Notes: generated from the letters alone by a model not told the origin. A stretch of DNA of 64,000 nucleotides from Omphalotus guepiniiformis (GCA_028554645.1 JAQOOI010000064.1:1550001-1614000); one strand, 5' to 3'. Positions 34,101 to 45,054 are shown, counted from the stretch's first letter. A program made the numbers and translations.

Positions 34101-34234
34101 AAGACAGACGACAACGGAATTAGAAGGAAAGTTTCTATTGCGGTACCGTAGGTTTGTTTTAATACCTGAAAGGAATGACCACCTCTATGCCTCACTCCAC
34201 CTTCAAATTTCCTTGTATGAACAGCCAAAGTCAC
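31143..34234 (-). pseudogene. MULE (Mutator-like) transposase, broken and split
   Basis: Minus-strand, multi-exon. N-terminal pieces are at 34234-33959 and 33797-33525. Then comes a block with GCLAHIKVTENLNSGAV (33360-33320) that I know from Agaricomycete MULE transposases. The catalytic region has LVLDGTFGVC (first Asp, near 32760), ITDTDTKERSALL (second Asp, near 32490, followed by an in-frame TAG) and TTNHLESFNGILKRKH (Glu, near 32015). A SWIM zinc finger follows, CSCQDF ... GACKH, at 31425-31380. The last part reads to QDCTTLG at 31143, where the outer retrotransposon interrupts it; the C-terminus is at 2048-1633. A MITE (31461-31600) sits just before the SWIM exon. It catalysed excision and integration of a MULE transposon; this copy is dead. 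Confidence 0.85.
31461..31600. repeat. Palindromic CACTG-terminated MITE (140 bp)
   Basis: Almost the whole unit is one inverted repeat: the left arm begins CACCGCAAGCAATTC and the right arm, reversed, begins CACTGCAAACAATTC. The arms meet around 31530 after GAAATAACATGAAAAA. It is flanked by TAG on both sides (31458-31460 and 31601-31603), a 3-bp duplication. CACT(A/G) ends and a 3-bp duplication fit a CACTA-type non-autonomous element. A second copy of the arm is at 41151-41228. Confidence 0.8.
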
Positions 34235-34540
34235 CTGTGTAGCTTATGGTCCGATTTGTCCTTTTGATTGAAAGTATTCAAGGCAATGCTGGGTCTAGAA
34301 AAGTGTAAGTTTGATCTATACTTGACAAGTAAAGCTATAGGCAAGAATCACTGGTAAGTAGGACCTCCCGTTTGATTCAGGCCATACTCACCGATCATCT
34401 GAGTGACCTATAAGCCCCAACATAGAGGAAAGTGTGTACGGCTCTATACACCTAGTGATTTGGTTCCAAATTTCCGGTCAATTTTCCGATTATGATGTAT
34501 TGTATGGACTACAGGCTACAACTATACTAGGTTAAACTTG
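34235..34540. other. Unassigned spacer upstream of the MULE transposase
   Basis: No gene recognised. It probably holds the promoter and one end of the MULE transposon, but no convincing terminal repeat was found. Confidence 0.3.
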
Positions 34541-35670
34541 AATTTGTGTGGAATTGATTGTGGTGGAGAAGCGCTGGAAGAGGCTTGAAGATGGACACTA
34601 TCGATTAACGCGCAACGCACATCCTGTCTTCTACAACTTCAAAGTTCGCCTTGGAAGGTAGGTATATAAAAGACTTATTGGTGTGACTTTGAACTGTGAC
34701 CAGCTGGCATTTCACCGCTCTGCGCCGCGGTATGTTGCCAAGATTCAAATTGTACTTCACACGCACTTTGGAAGATAGCTTTTCTCAATCTGCTGAATCA
34801 GCTTACCAATTTTTTGTGCAGACTGGAAACACAGCTGAGGGCCATCAGCAAGCCTTGGACGAAGTGTTCTCCCTCATTCCTGAGACCCAAGAAAACATTC
34901 AGTTTGAAAAAGAGGAGAAGAAACATTGTCGCAGTGATTTTCCCGCTTTTGTGTATGGTATTTCCTTTGGGAGGGTCAGCCACATCCAATGTGTCTCAAG
35001 TGTTCATGCGAGGATATGATGAAGACACTTCTAGATTGTGTGTGCTTTAACCGCCTTGCTGCTGCGCAAAGTGGTACATGTTGCTTTGCTTTTTATCTTA
35101 ACTCAGCTTACCTGTGCTCTAGCTGCATACACTGCATGATCTCTCAAGAAGTACGAATACTACCACCAATGCAATTGAGAACTGTATCACTGACTTCCTG
35201 ACCTGCAACCTAACTTTAAGAAGAGTGAATTCTCTTGCATAACCGTCAATTTCGGCCCACAAGTTCAGACTCATATACACATTGATTCTAAAAACACCGC
35301 TCATGGCATGTGCACTGTGACATTAGGCGGATTGTACAACCACAAGTTGAGAGGTCACTTGGTCCTCTGGGACTTGAAACTTGTCATAGAATTTCCACCT
35401 GGCTGCACCATTCTACTTCCATCTGCCCTTATTCGCCACTCTAACATTGCCATTGCAGCTGGTGAGACTAGGTACTCGTTCACCCAATACACAGCTGGGG
35501 GTATTTGGCAATGGTTGGATGCTGGGGGTAAAATGGACTGGCCTATCAAATTGAACAGAACTGCTGATGAGATGCGGGAAGTTTTGAAAAGGAAGGCAAG
35601 TCGACGCGAATGGGCAATGTCTATGTTCTCAATCCTCAATGAAATACAAGGAAATGTCCATACACTTTGA
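34541..35670 (+). pseudogene. 2OG-Fe(II) dioxygenase-like (TET/JBP-like) gene, broken
   Basis: A first segment (KRWKRLEDGHYRLTRNAHPV, 34563-34625) is followed by a GTAGGT donor, then by 34696-35019 (ending in a DFPAFVYGISFG block). The best-preserved part is 35194-35670. It contains SCITVNFGPQVQTHIHIDSK with an HxD pair (H-I-D), RGHLVLWDLKLVIEFPPG, ALIRHSNIAIAAGETRYSF with a distal His and an Arg, and ends in QYTAGGIWQW. HxD...H...R is the metal and 2-oxoglutarate signature of the double-stranded beta-helix dioxygenases. Related proteins are expanded in basidiomycetes and linked to transposons. Stops before 35194 and missing joins show that it is degenerate. Assignment to TET/JBP specifically is by resemblance only. 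Confidence 0.55.
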
Positions 35671-35774
35671 AACATGTAAATATGAATACAGTGTATGCCC
35701 TGAACAGATCTGTATGCTTTTGAATATGACTACCACATCTGTAATTACATAAACCCTCTCAATGGCAGACTCTC

Positions 35775-37100
35775 ATGATACCTACTGTCCAAACTTTATG
35801 CACCTTCATCTATCTCTTTTTCTGTCACACTCCTCTTTACGAGCATGGCACCCTCCTGTGGAACACAACAATTCGTCCCAGCTGCTGTTGCTGTAGATGT
35901 GTCTTCCATTCCGACCTTCATAACACTAGTTGCAGATTATCTGCTGCTCAGAAGACGGTTCGTAATTTTTCTCACATCTCTTCTTTCTGCATTCACACCC
36001 CATCAATCCTCTATGATTTAGGCCTCAGTACTTCATTTCTGCTTGATTGTGCACTCCTCTTAAAAACTGTATGCTTTTGTCACAGCTTTGGAATGGTGGC
36101 CATCTTAGCTTGCCTCTTGGTCAACCCCTTGCTTGCTTCCTGCCTAAGCTCTGCATCGTCCTTGCTTTTGCCCTTTGCTACACCCATCTTACCTCTTACT
36201 GTCCTCCACACCGAAGTTCTGTTACACGTCAGGTCTGAATGTATGTGCCTGCTATTTTTCAAAGCTGTGATGCATCTGACACCTTCCCTCAGCACACTAG
36301 CTATGAACCCTTCTGCCACTGTACCCTTCAAACATTTCATGCCGAACTGCCCCAACCTTTTTACACCATACATTGTGAGCAAGTTCTGCCCCCCCTCTCG
36401 CAGTCATAAACTTATTTGTCCACGCACAGGCTTTACCACTGCGAGGTTCATACAGACCCATGCATCCCATCTTTCCGAAGAGGACGTACCTTTGGACGGG
36501 GCCCTCTGTCCAGTTGTTCCTGAACGTGGGTGCTGCTCTGTATATATAACTGTGTATTTACGTGTGTTGCCTTCTGTGTTGCTGAACGTGTTGTTTCCTG
36601 CATCCTTGGATGTGTTTTCTGCATTGTTTGATGTGTCGCCGGTGTATTTACACCTGTTGCTTTGTACATACCAGGACGAGCCTCTGGTTCAGCATCTGCC
36701 TGATCACAGCTTCACACTACATGGCCTCCATGAACTATTGTGTGTCTCTGAGCAAGGTGCCTATACTCTGGGTATCTCACATGCTTCTTTGTCCGAATGC
36801 TTTTTGTACAGTGACTGTATAAATCAGCATGTTCAAAAGTCTTTGTGGTCGATTCCACAAAGTCCGTTCAATTGTACTTGCATGGATGCTTTTTTGTGTA
36901 ATGTGTGTATGTATGTCTCCAATGAACCTCTAGGAAGGCACGGGTTTATTGTGTTAGCTACCTTGCGGGTCTTGAACCTCAATGACGCCCTTTATGATAC
37001 AACACAATATGTTTTGCTTCCTGAGTCTCGATGCTGGCAATCTCTGTGCCCATTTACATCCATCTCGCTCTCTAGCCAGTTAGGTGGTGGGACCATGTGA
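35775..37100 (+). CDS. Long open frame of doubtful coding value (441 codons)
   Basis: The frame is uninterrupted for 1.3 kb, but its translation is rich in cysteine, leucine and serine in an unpatterned way. I see no motif, and the frame is not continued across any intron-like border. It lies between the dioxygenase remnant and the Helitron protein, possibly inside the latter's 5' region. An open frame this long is unlikely by chance in AT-rich DNA, so it may be a real divergent product or a composition effect. Confidence 0.25.
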   Translation: MIPTVQTLCTFIYLFFCHTPLYEHGTLLWNTTIRPSCCCCRCVFHSDLHNTSCRLSAAQKTVRNFSHISSFCIHTPSILYDLGLSTSFLLDCALLLKTVCFCHSFGMVAILACLLVNPLLASCLSSASSLLLPFATPILPLTVLHTEVLLHVRSECMCLLFFKAVMHLTPSLSTLAMNPSATVPFKHFMPNCPNLFTPYIVSKFCPPSRSHKLICPRTGFTTARFIQTHASHLSEEDVPLDGALCPVVPERGCCSVYITVYLRVLPSVLLNVLFPASLDVFSALFDVSPVYLHLLLCTYQDEPLVQHLPDHSFTLHGLHELLCVSEQGAYTLGISHASLSECFLYSDCINQHVQKSLWSIPQSPFNCTCMDAFLCNVCMYVSNEPLGRHGFIVLATLRVLNLNDALYDTTQYVLLPESRCWQSLCPFTSISLSSQLGGGTM

Positions 37101-37130
37101 ACTTTACCTCTTATCCAGGTCAAAGCTGAT

Positions 37131-40100
37131 CAACCTTCTTCTGCAGCTGCAGCAGCTAGCTTTATGAGTGTCTTCAATGTGCGTGGCGGTGCTAGACGAG
37201 GCCGTAAACCAAAGTTGGTGCAGACAAGTGACCCAAAGTCGGTGAAAATAAACGATAAAACAGAAAGAAAAAAACCTCCCTTGAAAGCTGCTAGAAATAC
37301 AAAGCTCTTGTCTGCTCCCTCTGCTGGATTTGATGATCCTGCTTTGAGCCTCACACCTTCTCCAACCTTGTACGCCCCCTGCCCTGAACCTTCTCCAACC
37401 TCGTGCGCCCCTTGCCCTGAACCTTGTCCCCCGCCCCCCTTGTCTCAGAAGCTGGAAGATAAGATTATTTGAGGATGGTGCACTGATCTTCATCAGTCAA
37501 AAAATGAGGAGGCTGGATGCACTGTTTGTGGTCGTCTTACTTTGCTTGTTCATTTGTCTGACCTGAAACATGTCAAATGTTCCCTTCATATGTTGGATGT
37601 TTCAGGGGTCACGCGCCTACTGAGGCCGTCATCTATCCTGCCTATATGTGAGATAAAAGGCCCTGTACTTGTAAGTTCATTTGTGATATGTGCCGTGAAT
37701 CTGTTCGCTGCATTCAGGTACTGCAGATATCTCTTGTGAATGGCCTGTGGATAAGTGCTATCTCCCTGGTTCTCACAGAACTGCGCTACTTTGAATGGTT
37801 GCTAGTTGCAAGGATGCACCATGCTCGCAATTTTGTGAAGATCATGAACGGATAGAAAAAAATGGTTGTGAATATCATCTGCCATGCCACTCCTATCAAG
37901 AAGATTTATGATCAGTTACCTCCACCCCAAGAGAACATGGAAGATGTTATCACTGTCCTTTTTAGCAGACCGTCAAAACCTACACTAAAAGATTATCAGA
38001 GGACTCCACTTCTTGTTAGACACAGAGAAGTATCTGACGTGCTTCAGTGGCTCATTTGTTGTAGCTCTGAATACGCAGATGTGACGTTGATGCGCCGATT
38101 TTCGGCACCTGCATTAAAAGCCAGGTGATTAATCACTTTAGGCATTTGCAGTGAGGGATATAGAGGGTTGAAAGGTGCCCACCTTATCAATCAAAATGTG
38201 TTGTGATTTGAGTAATAAAGCATGTTCTATTACCTACGGTACAATATGTGTATCAAGGTTCTAGGCTAGTCAGTATAGTTGTGATGTAGAGAATTGTTCA
38301 ATAGCCATCCACTGTTGAATCAGACTCACCCAATCTCGTAACGGGAACTCTGACATCACAACGTCAATTGCATCATATAATTATTAGGGGAACATCTTCC
38401 TTCAGTCAATAAAGATTAAAAACCCGGTGGAAACTAAAAATGGATGGAACGCGAAATAGAGTCAAAATAATGGATCTAGAATAGTTCTGGGGTACTTACT
38501 CCTTAATTAATTGCCAGGAACAAAAGTTGATTGAGGAAATCTGCTTCGATTAACTGTCCGGTGAAAATGGCTTGACAAGAAACTGGTTAGGAGGTGTAAA
38601 ACTTGATCAGTAAAATTTCTCGGAATACTACTGAATTGAAGGAGTTCCTTTGACAAAACAATGTGATACTTTGAGGGGTATAATTGCTATCAGGTGATTA
38701 ACCCTATGGAACCCGGATGCCCGAGAAATGTCAAGGAAATCCGTAAAAATGAAATAAAGGGGCTGAATATTGCCCACAATAAAAATAATGGAATTAAAAC
38801 GCAATTTTGAGGTTTGCCTCATAAAATAGATCTACAACAAGTAATAATGGACATACTTGACACAGATACTTACAACCTACATACACGGATATAGGTATAT
38901 ATATAAAACAGGACAGTTTAGCTATAATTTCTGTTTTTATTAATTTTGGACTGGCAGTATGTATAAAAGGGCAGTAACTTGGAGAGAGAAAATCCAGGAG
39001 AGTACCATAGAGTCACAGGGTCACTGGGGATCGTCTTTATAACGTGAATCGTGCCTGTGAAGGGAAATCCTACCAAAAACATAAAGTTGCCCTGGTCTGT
39101 TTATAGTCCGATGTTTATTGCGATATTGTATAAAGATCATTGTTGGTTGAATTGAACTGGTTGTGTTATTGTAATTGGTTGTTTGATCTTGTGGTCAATT
39201 GGTTGTGATTGTGCAGTGAACACCTGTCTTGTTCAAAACCGTCTTGTGCTACTTCTTGCCTTAGTGCATTTTAAAAGCTCAACTATAAAGTTCTTGTGAT
39301 AAAAATATAAAGTTCTAATAAAGAACCCATAAGTTTGGTCATGCGGAACCTTCGACAACGCCCCCTCAGACTCGCACCTTTTGAGTGACTTGGTTGTTTT
39401 GGTTGTTTTTGGGTTTTTGTTCCTTAGCCCTTTAGCAGTTCATTTCCCCATATCATTCTCATCAACATACTCTCCTGAAAACCTCCTAGAATACCCACAG
39501 AATATACCACCAGTTGCTGTTAAGTATGTCAAGAGACACACTATAAAGGTGCCTGAAGATGTCAGTGTTTTCAATGTAGGTGATGAAGACGGTACTGAAG
39601 AGGGTCAATGTCCACTTATAGTCCATGGTCTCATTGGAGAGGACTTGCAAACAATGTCAGTGGACATGTTGAAAAGCCAGGCAATGGCTCACTTAGAATC
39701 AGGTGGTGCTTTTCTGCGGGTCTCCAACAGTTCTTCGCCAGAATCTTTGTGGAACAATCCCAGGCTATATGCCCACATGTTCCCCTGGCTCTTTCCGTAT
39801 GGCATAGGTTCTGTTGGCTCTACAAAGCTTAGTTTTGAAGCACATGTGAAGTACCTTCTGCAATACCATGACAAATAATTCTAAATTGACCCTACATTTG
39901 CGCTTGTTGTTTTTAGTCACATGCAGATGAAAACTGCCACTACACAGGATTGGCTTCTTACAGAGAAGAAGTTATTCAATCAGGTCTCGGAACACATGAT
40001 GAACCTCAATGTCAGCACTCTCAAGAACCTGTCGACTTGCATGCAAAACAGTGAATATGTACAACCTGCCTCTGCCTCTGAGAAGGCATGCTTTGATTTG

Positions 40101-40613
40101 ATGAAAGACCTGGATCATATCACGGGTAAGGTCCTAGGCTTAATGACGAGCAAGAAGTACATGAGGAACAAGATATGGTTATTAATAACACACAAAGGTG
40201 CTCCCACCTGGTACATCACACTTGCGATTGCAGATGTCAGTAGTCCAATTTGCATGTATTATGCTGGGTCAAACGAGAAATTTACACTGGAGATACCCAA
40301 CTGGAATGCCATCAAAAACTTCTCGCTTCAAATCCAGTTGCCGGTAGCACCTTCTTTCATCTTATGGTGACACTGTTTATAAAACACATCCTTGGTGTTG
40401 ACATGGACCATCTTGGTGTGTTTGGTGAGACTTCTGCGTTTTATGGAACGGTAGAATAACAGGGGAGACTTACCTTGCATCTGCATATCTTGTTGTGGAT
40501 AATGAGTGTGCTCACCCCACAGGAGGTACAAGATCGTCTGCTTGATCCTACCTCTGACTTCAAGAGGCGGTTGATAGCGTACCTCAAAATGTTTGAGTCA
40601 GTGTAGTGGCTAT
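37131..40613 (+). pseudogene. Helitron helicase-like protein, decayed and split by a solo LTR
   Basis: After an acceptor-like TTATCCAG the frame has an AT-hook-like RGGARRGRKPKLV, then a TGA at about 37470. Next come CTVCGRLTLLVHLSDLKHVK and LHMLDVSGVTRL, the DUF6570-type domain that precedes the Helitron helicase-like domain. YADVT at 38087 is cut by an outer-family LTR and continues at about 39469 (YSPENLLEYP; MFPWLFPYGIGSVGS). Further on are the Helitron-like segments LMKDLDHITGKVLG, TSKKYMRNKIW and KGAPTWYITLA, then a frame break near 40310. The HUH-type LTLHLHILLW (40471-40500) lies just after an in-frame TAA. Similarity stops at about 40613, before any PIF1 helicase. The protein would have nicked and rolled out Helitron DNA; this copy is dead. 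Confidence 0.85.
38088..39464 (+). repeat. Solo LTR of the outer family, inside the Helitron gene
   Basis: Inverted relative to 2049-3427; 1377 bp, TGATGCGCC...CTCATCA on the plus strand. Flanks are ACGT (38084-38087) and ACAT (39465-39468), a 4-bp duplication with one CpG-to-CpA change. Removing the LTR and one flank copy restores the Helitron frame. It is more diverged than the two LTRs of the outer element, so it is an older insertion reduced by LTR recombination. Confidence 0.92.
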
Positions 40614-41104
40614 GAGATGGATGAGAGAGATACTCAAATTGAGCACAATTTAACTCAAATCAAAAATGTTGGGATGAGGTATGACTGGTGTTGTCAGAGA
40701 TTCCGCACAGTTAGACACAACAGTTGAACTCAAATCTGCAAGGTTACAGATGTTTTTCTCTCAATCTGGATGAAAAATGGCAGAGGGTTTCTCAAAACAC
40801 AAAATTCAAACAGAAGGCAAGTGTGGTTTTCAGGGTTTAGGAGGGTTTCAGGACAGTCAATCTTGATGTTAAACTCAATCCAATGGTCAGACAATGCAGG
40901 AAGCAGTTTTAGATGCAGCACAGACAGTTTTAGCAGGCAGTTTCAGCAAAGATTCAGTATCTCTTTCAATTTATCTGCCACAAGAGACTTTACAGAAGTT
41001 TTCACAACTGGATATTTCTCAAACTGAACTCTAAAGAGCCAGGCTATATTTTGTCTAAGAAGGGTTTCCTGCTTTGGCTTGTAGCTTTGGGCAGTACTAG
41101 CTTG
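40614..41104. other. Unassigned AT-rich spacer
   Basis: No reading frame with recognisable content. The Helitron similarity ends abruptly at its left border, at CAGTG/TAGTGG, which suggests that another insertion or deletion starts here. Confidence 0.3.
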
Positions 41105-41240
41105 CACTGGACACAATTTGACATAAAATCTGTGAGAAAATGCTAAACATATGTTGAATTACACTGCAAACAATTCAACATAAATCCCATGGGAAAATGT
41201 TAAAAATATGGTGAAATAACATGAAAAATGTTTAACATAA
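41105..41240. repeat. Nested CACTG-type terminal repeats
   Basis: At 41104 CACTGGACACAATTTGACAT is followed by AAATCTGTGAGAAAATG. At 41151 a second, related unit begins CACTGCAAACAATTC and repeats the arm of the MITE at 31461-31600 through GAAATAACATGAAAAA. The two units look like the left ends of two related CACTA-type elements, one inside the other. No matching right end was found in the window. Confidence 0.55.
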
Positions 41241-41925
41241 ATTTGGCTACTAGTATTGAAATTATGGTAAAATTATGGTAAATGAGATTAGTATATCTAC
41301 ATAACATGTTCAGCATAAACTGGAGTAGATAACAGTAAACATATGCTAAAGAAATGTTGAACATCATTCAATATACATTTATTATAATTTCAGTATAAAA
41401 TTCTGAAAACTTATGATAAACTTTTCTAAAATTTATACTGAAATAAAGTTTTCAGAATTTTATACTGAAATTGTGCTGGATTTATGGTGACATTATCTTC
41501 ATGTAATTCACATATCTTCACAGTAAAAATGGGTAGTTGTGGTGATATTATGCTAAAACAATATTAAAGTCCTTATGCATTAGTACAAGATAAAGAACAG
41601 AAAATAATGAGAAACTTATGCTAAAGAAATAGTATTAAGAACTCAGCATACCTTCTTCATTTAAGTGAGGTGATTTATGCTAAACTTGTATTACAGAGAT
41701 TGTGAACTTATAATAAACAAGTCTTGTGTTTGTGATAAAGTAGCAGAAGAGTGACTTTGAACTAATGCTACTGATAAGAAGAGCTTATTGTGAAAGTATA
41801 ATAAACTTATAGTAGGCATATATTATATTTGTGCTAAATTTGTGGTAAAGGAATATAAGAGTTATGTTGAACTGATTGGAGATATGTCAGGAATATGTGG
41901 AGAAGATATGATGAACTTTTGGTAA
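41241..41925. repeat. Subterminal AT-rich region with a 27-bp perfect hairpin
   Basis: The stretch is full of short variants of (A)TGCTAAA, TAAAC and ATGATAAAC. Bases 41386-41412 are the exact reverse complement of 41446-41472, separated by 33 bp, giving a strong hairpin. It may be subterminal sequence of the CACTG element starting at 41104. Confidence 0.6.
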
Positions 41926-41929
41926 ACCT

Positions 41930-43016
41930 CAGTAACAGTCAGGTATTGCTGGCAATGGGCAGTGGGATTACTGATATGTCAGTGGGTGGACATCAGTGAG
42001 AACCAACAAGTGTCAGTGGATGCAGTGGATGTTAGTAAGCAGTGAGCCTCAGGGATAGCAGTGACAGGCAGTGAGTGTTAGGAATGTCCAAGGGTGTCCA
42101 TGACTTCAGTGAGTGAGGTCCAAGAGATGCAAGTGACTTCAGTGCAGGTGAGTGAGGGTGAGTGAGGGTCAGTAAGTGTAATTAATGTTTGTTTTGCAGG
42201 TGTCAGTGGGTTTGCCCAGGTGTTAGGAAAGGTTTGTAGGTATGATTGACAATTCTCAGATGCCAGTAAGTGTCAGTGATGTTTGCAGGTATCAGTTACA
42301 TTAGTGAGTATCAGTGAGTGTCAGTGACATTTCACGGGTGTCAGTGACGGCAGTGTTAGTGAGTATCAGTGAGTGTCAGTAATGTTTCGCAGGTGTCAGT
42401 GACATCAGTGAGTATCAGGGAGTGTCAGCGACAATTCACAAGTGCCAGTGACAATTTGCAGGTGTCAGTGACGTCAGTGAGTATTAGTGAGTGTCAGTGA
42501 CATTTCACAGGTGTCAGTAATGTCAGTGAGTGTCAGTGCAGTGAGTATCAGTGAGCATCAGTGATGACTCGCAGGTGTCAGTGACCTCAGTGGGTATCAG
42601 TCAGTATCTGTGACAATTCGCAGGTGTCAGTGACATGAGTGAGTATCAGTCAGTGTCAGTAACAATTCCCAGGTGTCAGTGACCTCAGTGAGTAGCAATG
42701 AGTGTCAGTGAGTATCAGTGAGCGTCAGTGACATTTTGCAGGTCTCAGTGACATCAGTGAGTATCAGTGAGTGTCAGTGATATTTCGCAGGTGTCAGTGA
42801 CATCAGTGGGTATCAGTCAGTATCAGTGACAATTCGCAGGTGTCAGTGACTGCAGTGAGTGCCAGGGAGTGTCAGTGATGTTTCACAGGTATCAGTGATG
42901 TCAGTGAGTATCAGTGAGCATCAGTGACATTTCACAGGTGTCAGTGAGTATCAGTGAGTGTCAGGAACAATTCACAGGGGTCAGTGACAATTCACAGGTG
43001 TCAGTGACATCAGTGA
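41930..43016 (+). repeat. CAGTGA-based minisatellite
   Basis: Dozens of imperfect units built from GTCAGTGACATCAGTGAG, TATCAGTGAGTG and CAATTCGCAGGTGTCAGTGA, with a higher-order period of roughly 60-75 bp. Regular from about 42240 to 43016 and more diffuse before. A plus-strand frame opening at 42914 passes from the repeat into 43017-43168. Confidence 0.85.
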
Positions 43017-43690
43017 GGACGAATGCTTCATCTTCCCGGGTACCTGCGTCGACTGGCTCTTCCTTTCCATCCTCCCTCCCTACCATTACGACACTCAACA
43101 CCCCCCGTTCCCTGGTGGTGGAGGAAAGTGTTGGTCGGATCTTGGCAGAGGATAGTCCAGAGAGGTAGCTCAAGGTCTTTGTCAAGGCTTAGCATACAGT
43201 CTTCGGACTTAAGATAATATTCCATTACACCGCAGCTCAGAGTCTCTTTATAGAGCTCCAAAATTCATTATATCTAGCAAGGGTTCTCTTCAAAGAGGCC
43301 CAAATATCTTTACTTTCATTTCTTGTACCTTGTATACAGAAATCTCGTGGCCTTTGTGCCAAAATAAAAGCTTTTATGTTCCTTTCTTATGTGTGAATTC
43401 TTTCTTAAGTTCAAACTTAATTTAATTTCTTTAGGATTGCCTTTGTTGAAGCTGTAAGTATAGACTCAACTTAGAGAAATCCCAGCTCGAAGGTAATAAG
43501 TAGTAGCTAGACCCCTTATTTATAAGTCTCGTGCCATTACTTACCACTCTGTGCCTCAGGCACTCATTCTCGGGTATCTTTAACCACTAACTGTTCGTTT
43601 CAACCAATCTTAGATATAGATTTAAAACAATCAAGTTTCGATTTTATGAAATCTTAGAATATTCAAAATTCTATGTCCTAGACGGACTCC
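43017..43690. other. Unassigned region, possible 3' end of a lost gene
   Basis: 43017-43168 reads SSRVPASTGSSFPSSLPTIT and ends at a TAG. It could be the last exon of a gene into which the minisatellite expanded, or chance. 43170-43690 is AT-rich with no recognised gene. Confidence 0.25.
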
Positions 43691-44005
43691 TCTCCCCCAA
43701 ATCAAAAGAACTTCAGTGTCCCCAATACATGTCTCGGCTAGACCTTAGTTAAGTCCAGGGCACGTTAGTCAGACAGGCAAGTCACTTCGTCAAAGGAACA
43801 AGGAGTTCTGTTCTCAGTTCAAAAAGTATAAAAGAGGGTCGCCGAAGGTTGGTCCAAGTTATCAGTACTCTTTAAGACCTTCAACCTGCATTCTCAACCT
43901 TACTTTACAGAGTGTACCACCTCATCTTCGTTAAGCACTAAAACAACATATATTGGGAGGAGAACAGTGAGTATGGCCAAGACAAGGACCAAACCCGTGC
44001 GTGCA
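43691..44005 (+). promoter_or_regulatory. Orphan promoter like those of genes A/B
   Basis: TCTCCCCCAA at 43691 is followed by ATCAAAAGAACTTCAGTG and TCCCC, which resembles the block at 6406 upstream of gene B. TATAAAA lies at 43827-43833. An ATG at 43973 opens only MAKTRTKPVRA before a stop. It looks like the cut-off promoter of another Ty3-borne antisense gene. Confidence 0.45.
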
Positions 44006-45054
44006 TAACTTGATTGGTGGCCTGGGCCAGTGCCCAGGTGGGTACGAGTTTGTTTTAGCCGGATTTTAACTTCAGCTTGAGTAGTAATCAGTCTGCGTAT
44101 CAGGAACTTCAACAACCGAATTTATCGTGATTATACGGTACAACGAAGGGAGAGGTATGGATCATGTACAAATCAAGATCTTCAGAATCATCGCAACTGT
44201 ATGGTACGATGACGGGCAGGGATGAAACGACACAAAGCAGTATAAGTATAGGGTACAATGACGGGGAGGGAAGGGTTGGTACAAAGCGGTGTAATCATAA
44301 GTACATTTGAACATTGTAAGACTCCTGACAAAATGTCCCTGATAATTGTGAGACGATAACTGGTACCAAGTGTTTGAAAAGATAAGTACCTTCAGATCCT
44401 GCAGGCGTGATGTATCATTGCCCGGATAATGTTGTGGACGACGTTCGTGGGTGTCTCGTGGACCTCTCAAGAATCTCTCTGTGCCGTTGACGACCTGAGC
44501 AAGGTGGACACAAGCAGTTGGACACGAGTTAGCGCAAAAAGGAGACACTTACAGTATTTGCACACACGGCGGGCATGCCGGGGATTTGTAGGTGGAATCG
44601 TAGGTGGAATCCATAGGATTTGTTGGATTCGAATCGGTGTCAGAGTCATGATTTTGTAAGTTAATCAAATTTATATTATTCTTTTTTTAAATCTATTAAC
44701 ATGTGCAAAAGTAACATATACGAGTCGATAAACAAAGACTTGAACTTGAGCGCTTGAGCCTTGAAATTTGAAAGCTGGCCGTTCTTGAAGTTGAGCGCCG
44801 CATTTGAACGAAGACTTGAGTGTGAGCCTTGAAAGCTTGTCGTTGAGATTGAGCACTGCATTCGAACCGTTCGTGAGTGTTTGAGTATCCTGATCTTGAT
44901 TTTGCGCCGGTTGTACTCGTGTACTTGATTTTTGATTACTATTTGTACCTTCAGAAGACCAAATTCAATGCAATCTACAAAACACTAATAATACATCCTT
45001 TAATCCATGTTAGATGGAACGGAAACTTGGCAGTGAACGAGAATTTTACGCACC
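44006..45054. other. Unassigned region
   Basis: A minus-strand frame at 44548-44162 includes a possible exon (RFLRGPRDTHERRPQHY) that ends at a GTACTT donor near 44390. I do not recognise it. The remainder is AT-rich and holds no clear gene. Confidence 0.25.

Noticed and set aside
1498..34455. MULE terminal inverted repeats at 1498-1508 and near 34440
   Set aside because: Only about 10 bp match and no duplication flanks them.
42240..43016. CRISPR-like regular repeats
   Set aside because: Units are contiguous minisatellite repeats with no distinct spacers, in a eukaryotic transposon region.
43028..43261. Minus-strand frames around 43.0-43.26 kb
   Set aside because: Short, no motif, and overlap the clearer plus-strand frame leaving the minisatellite.
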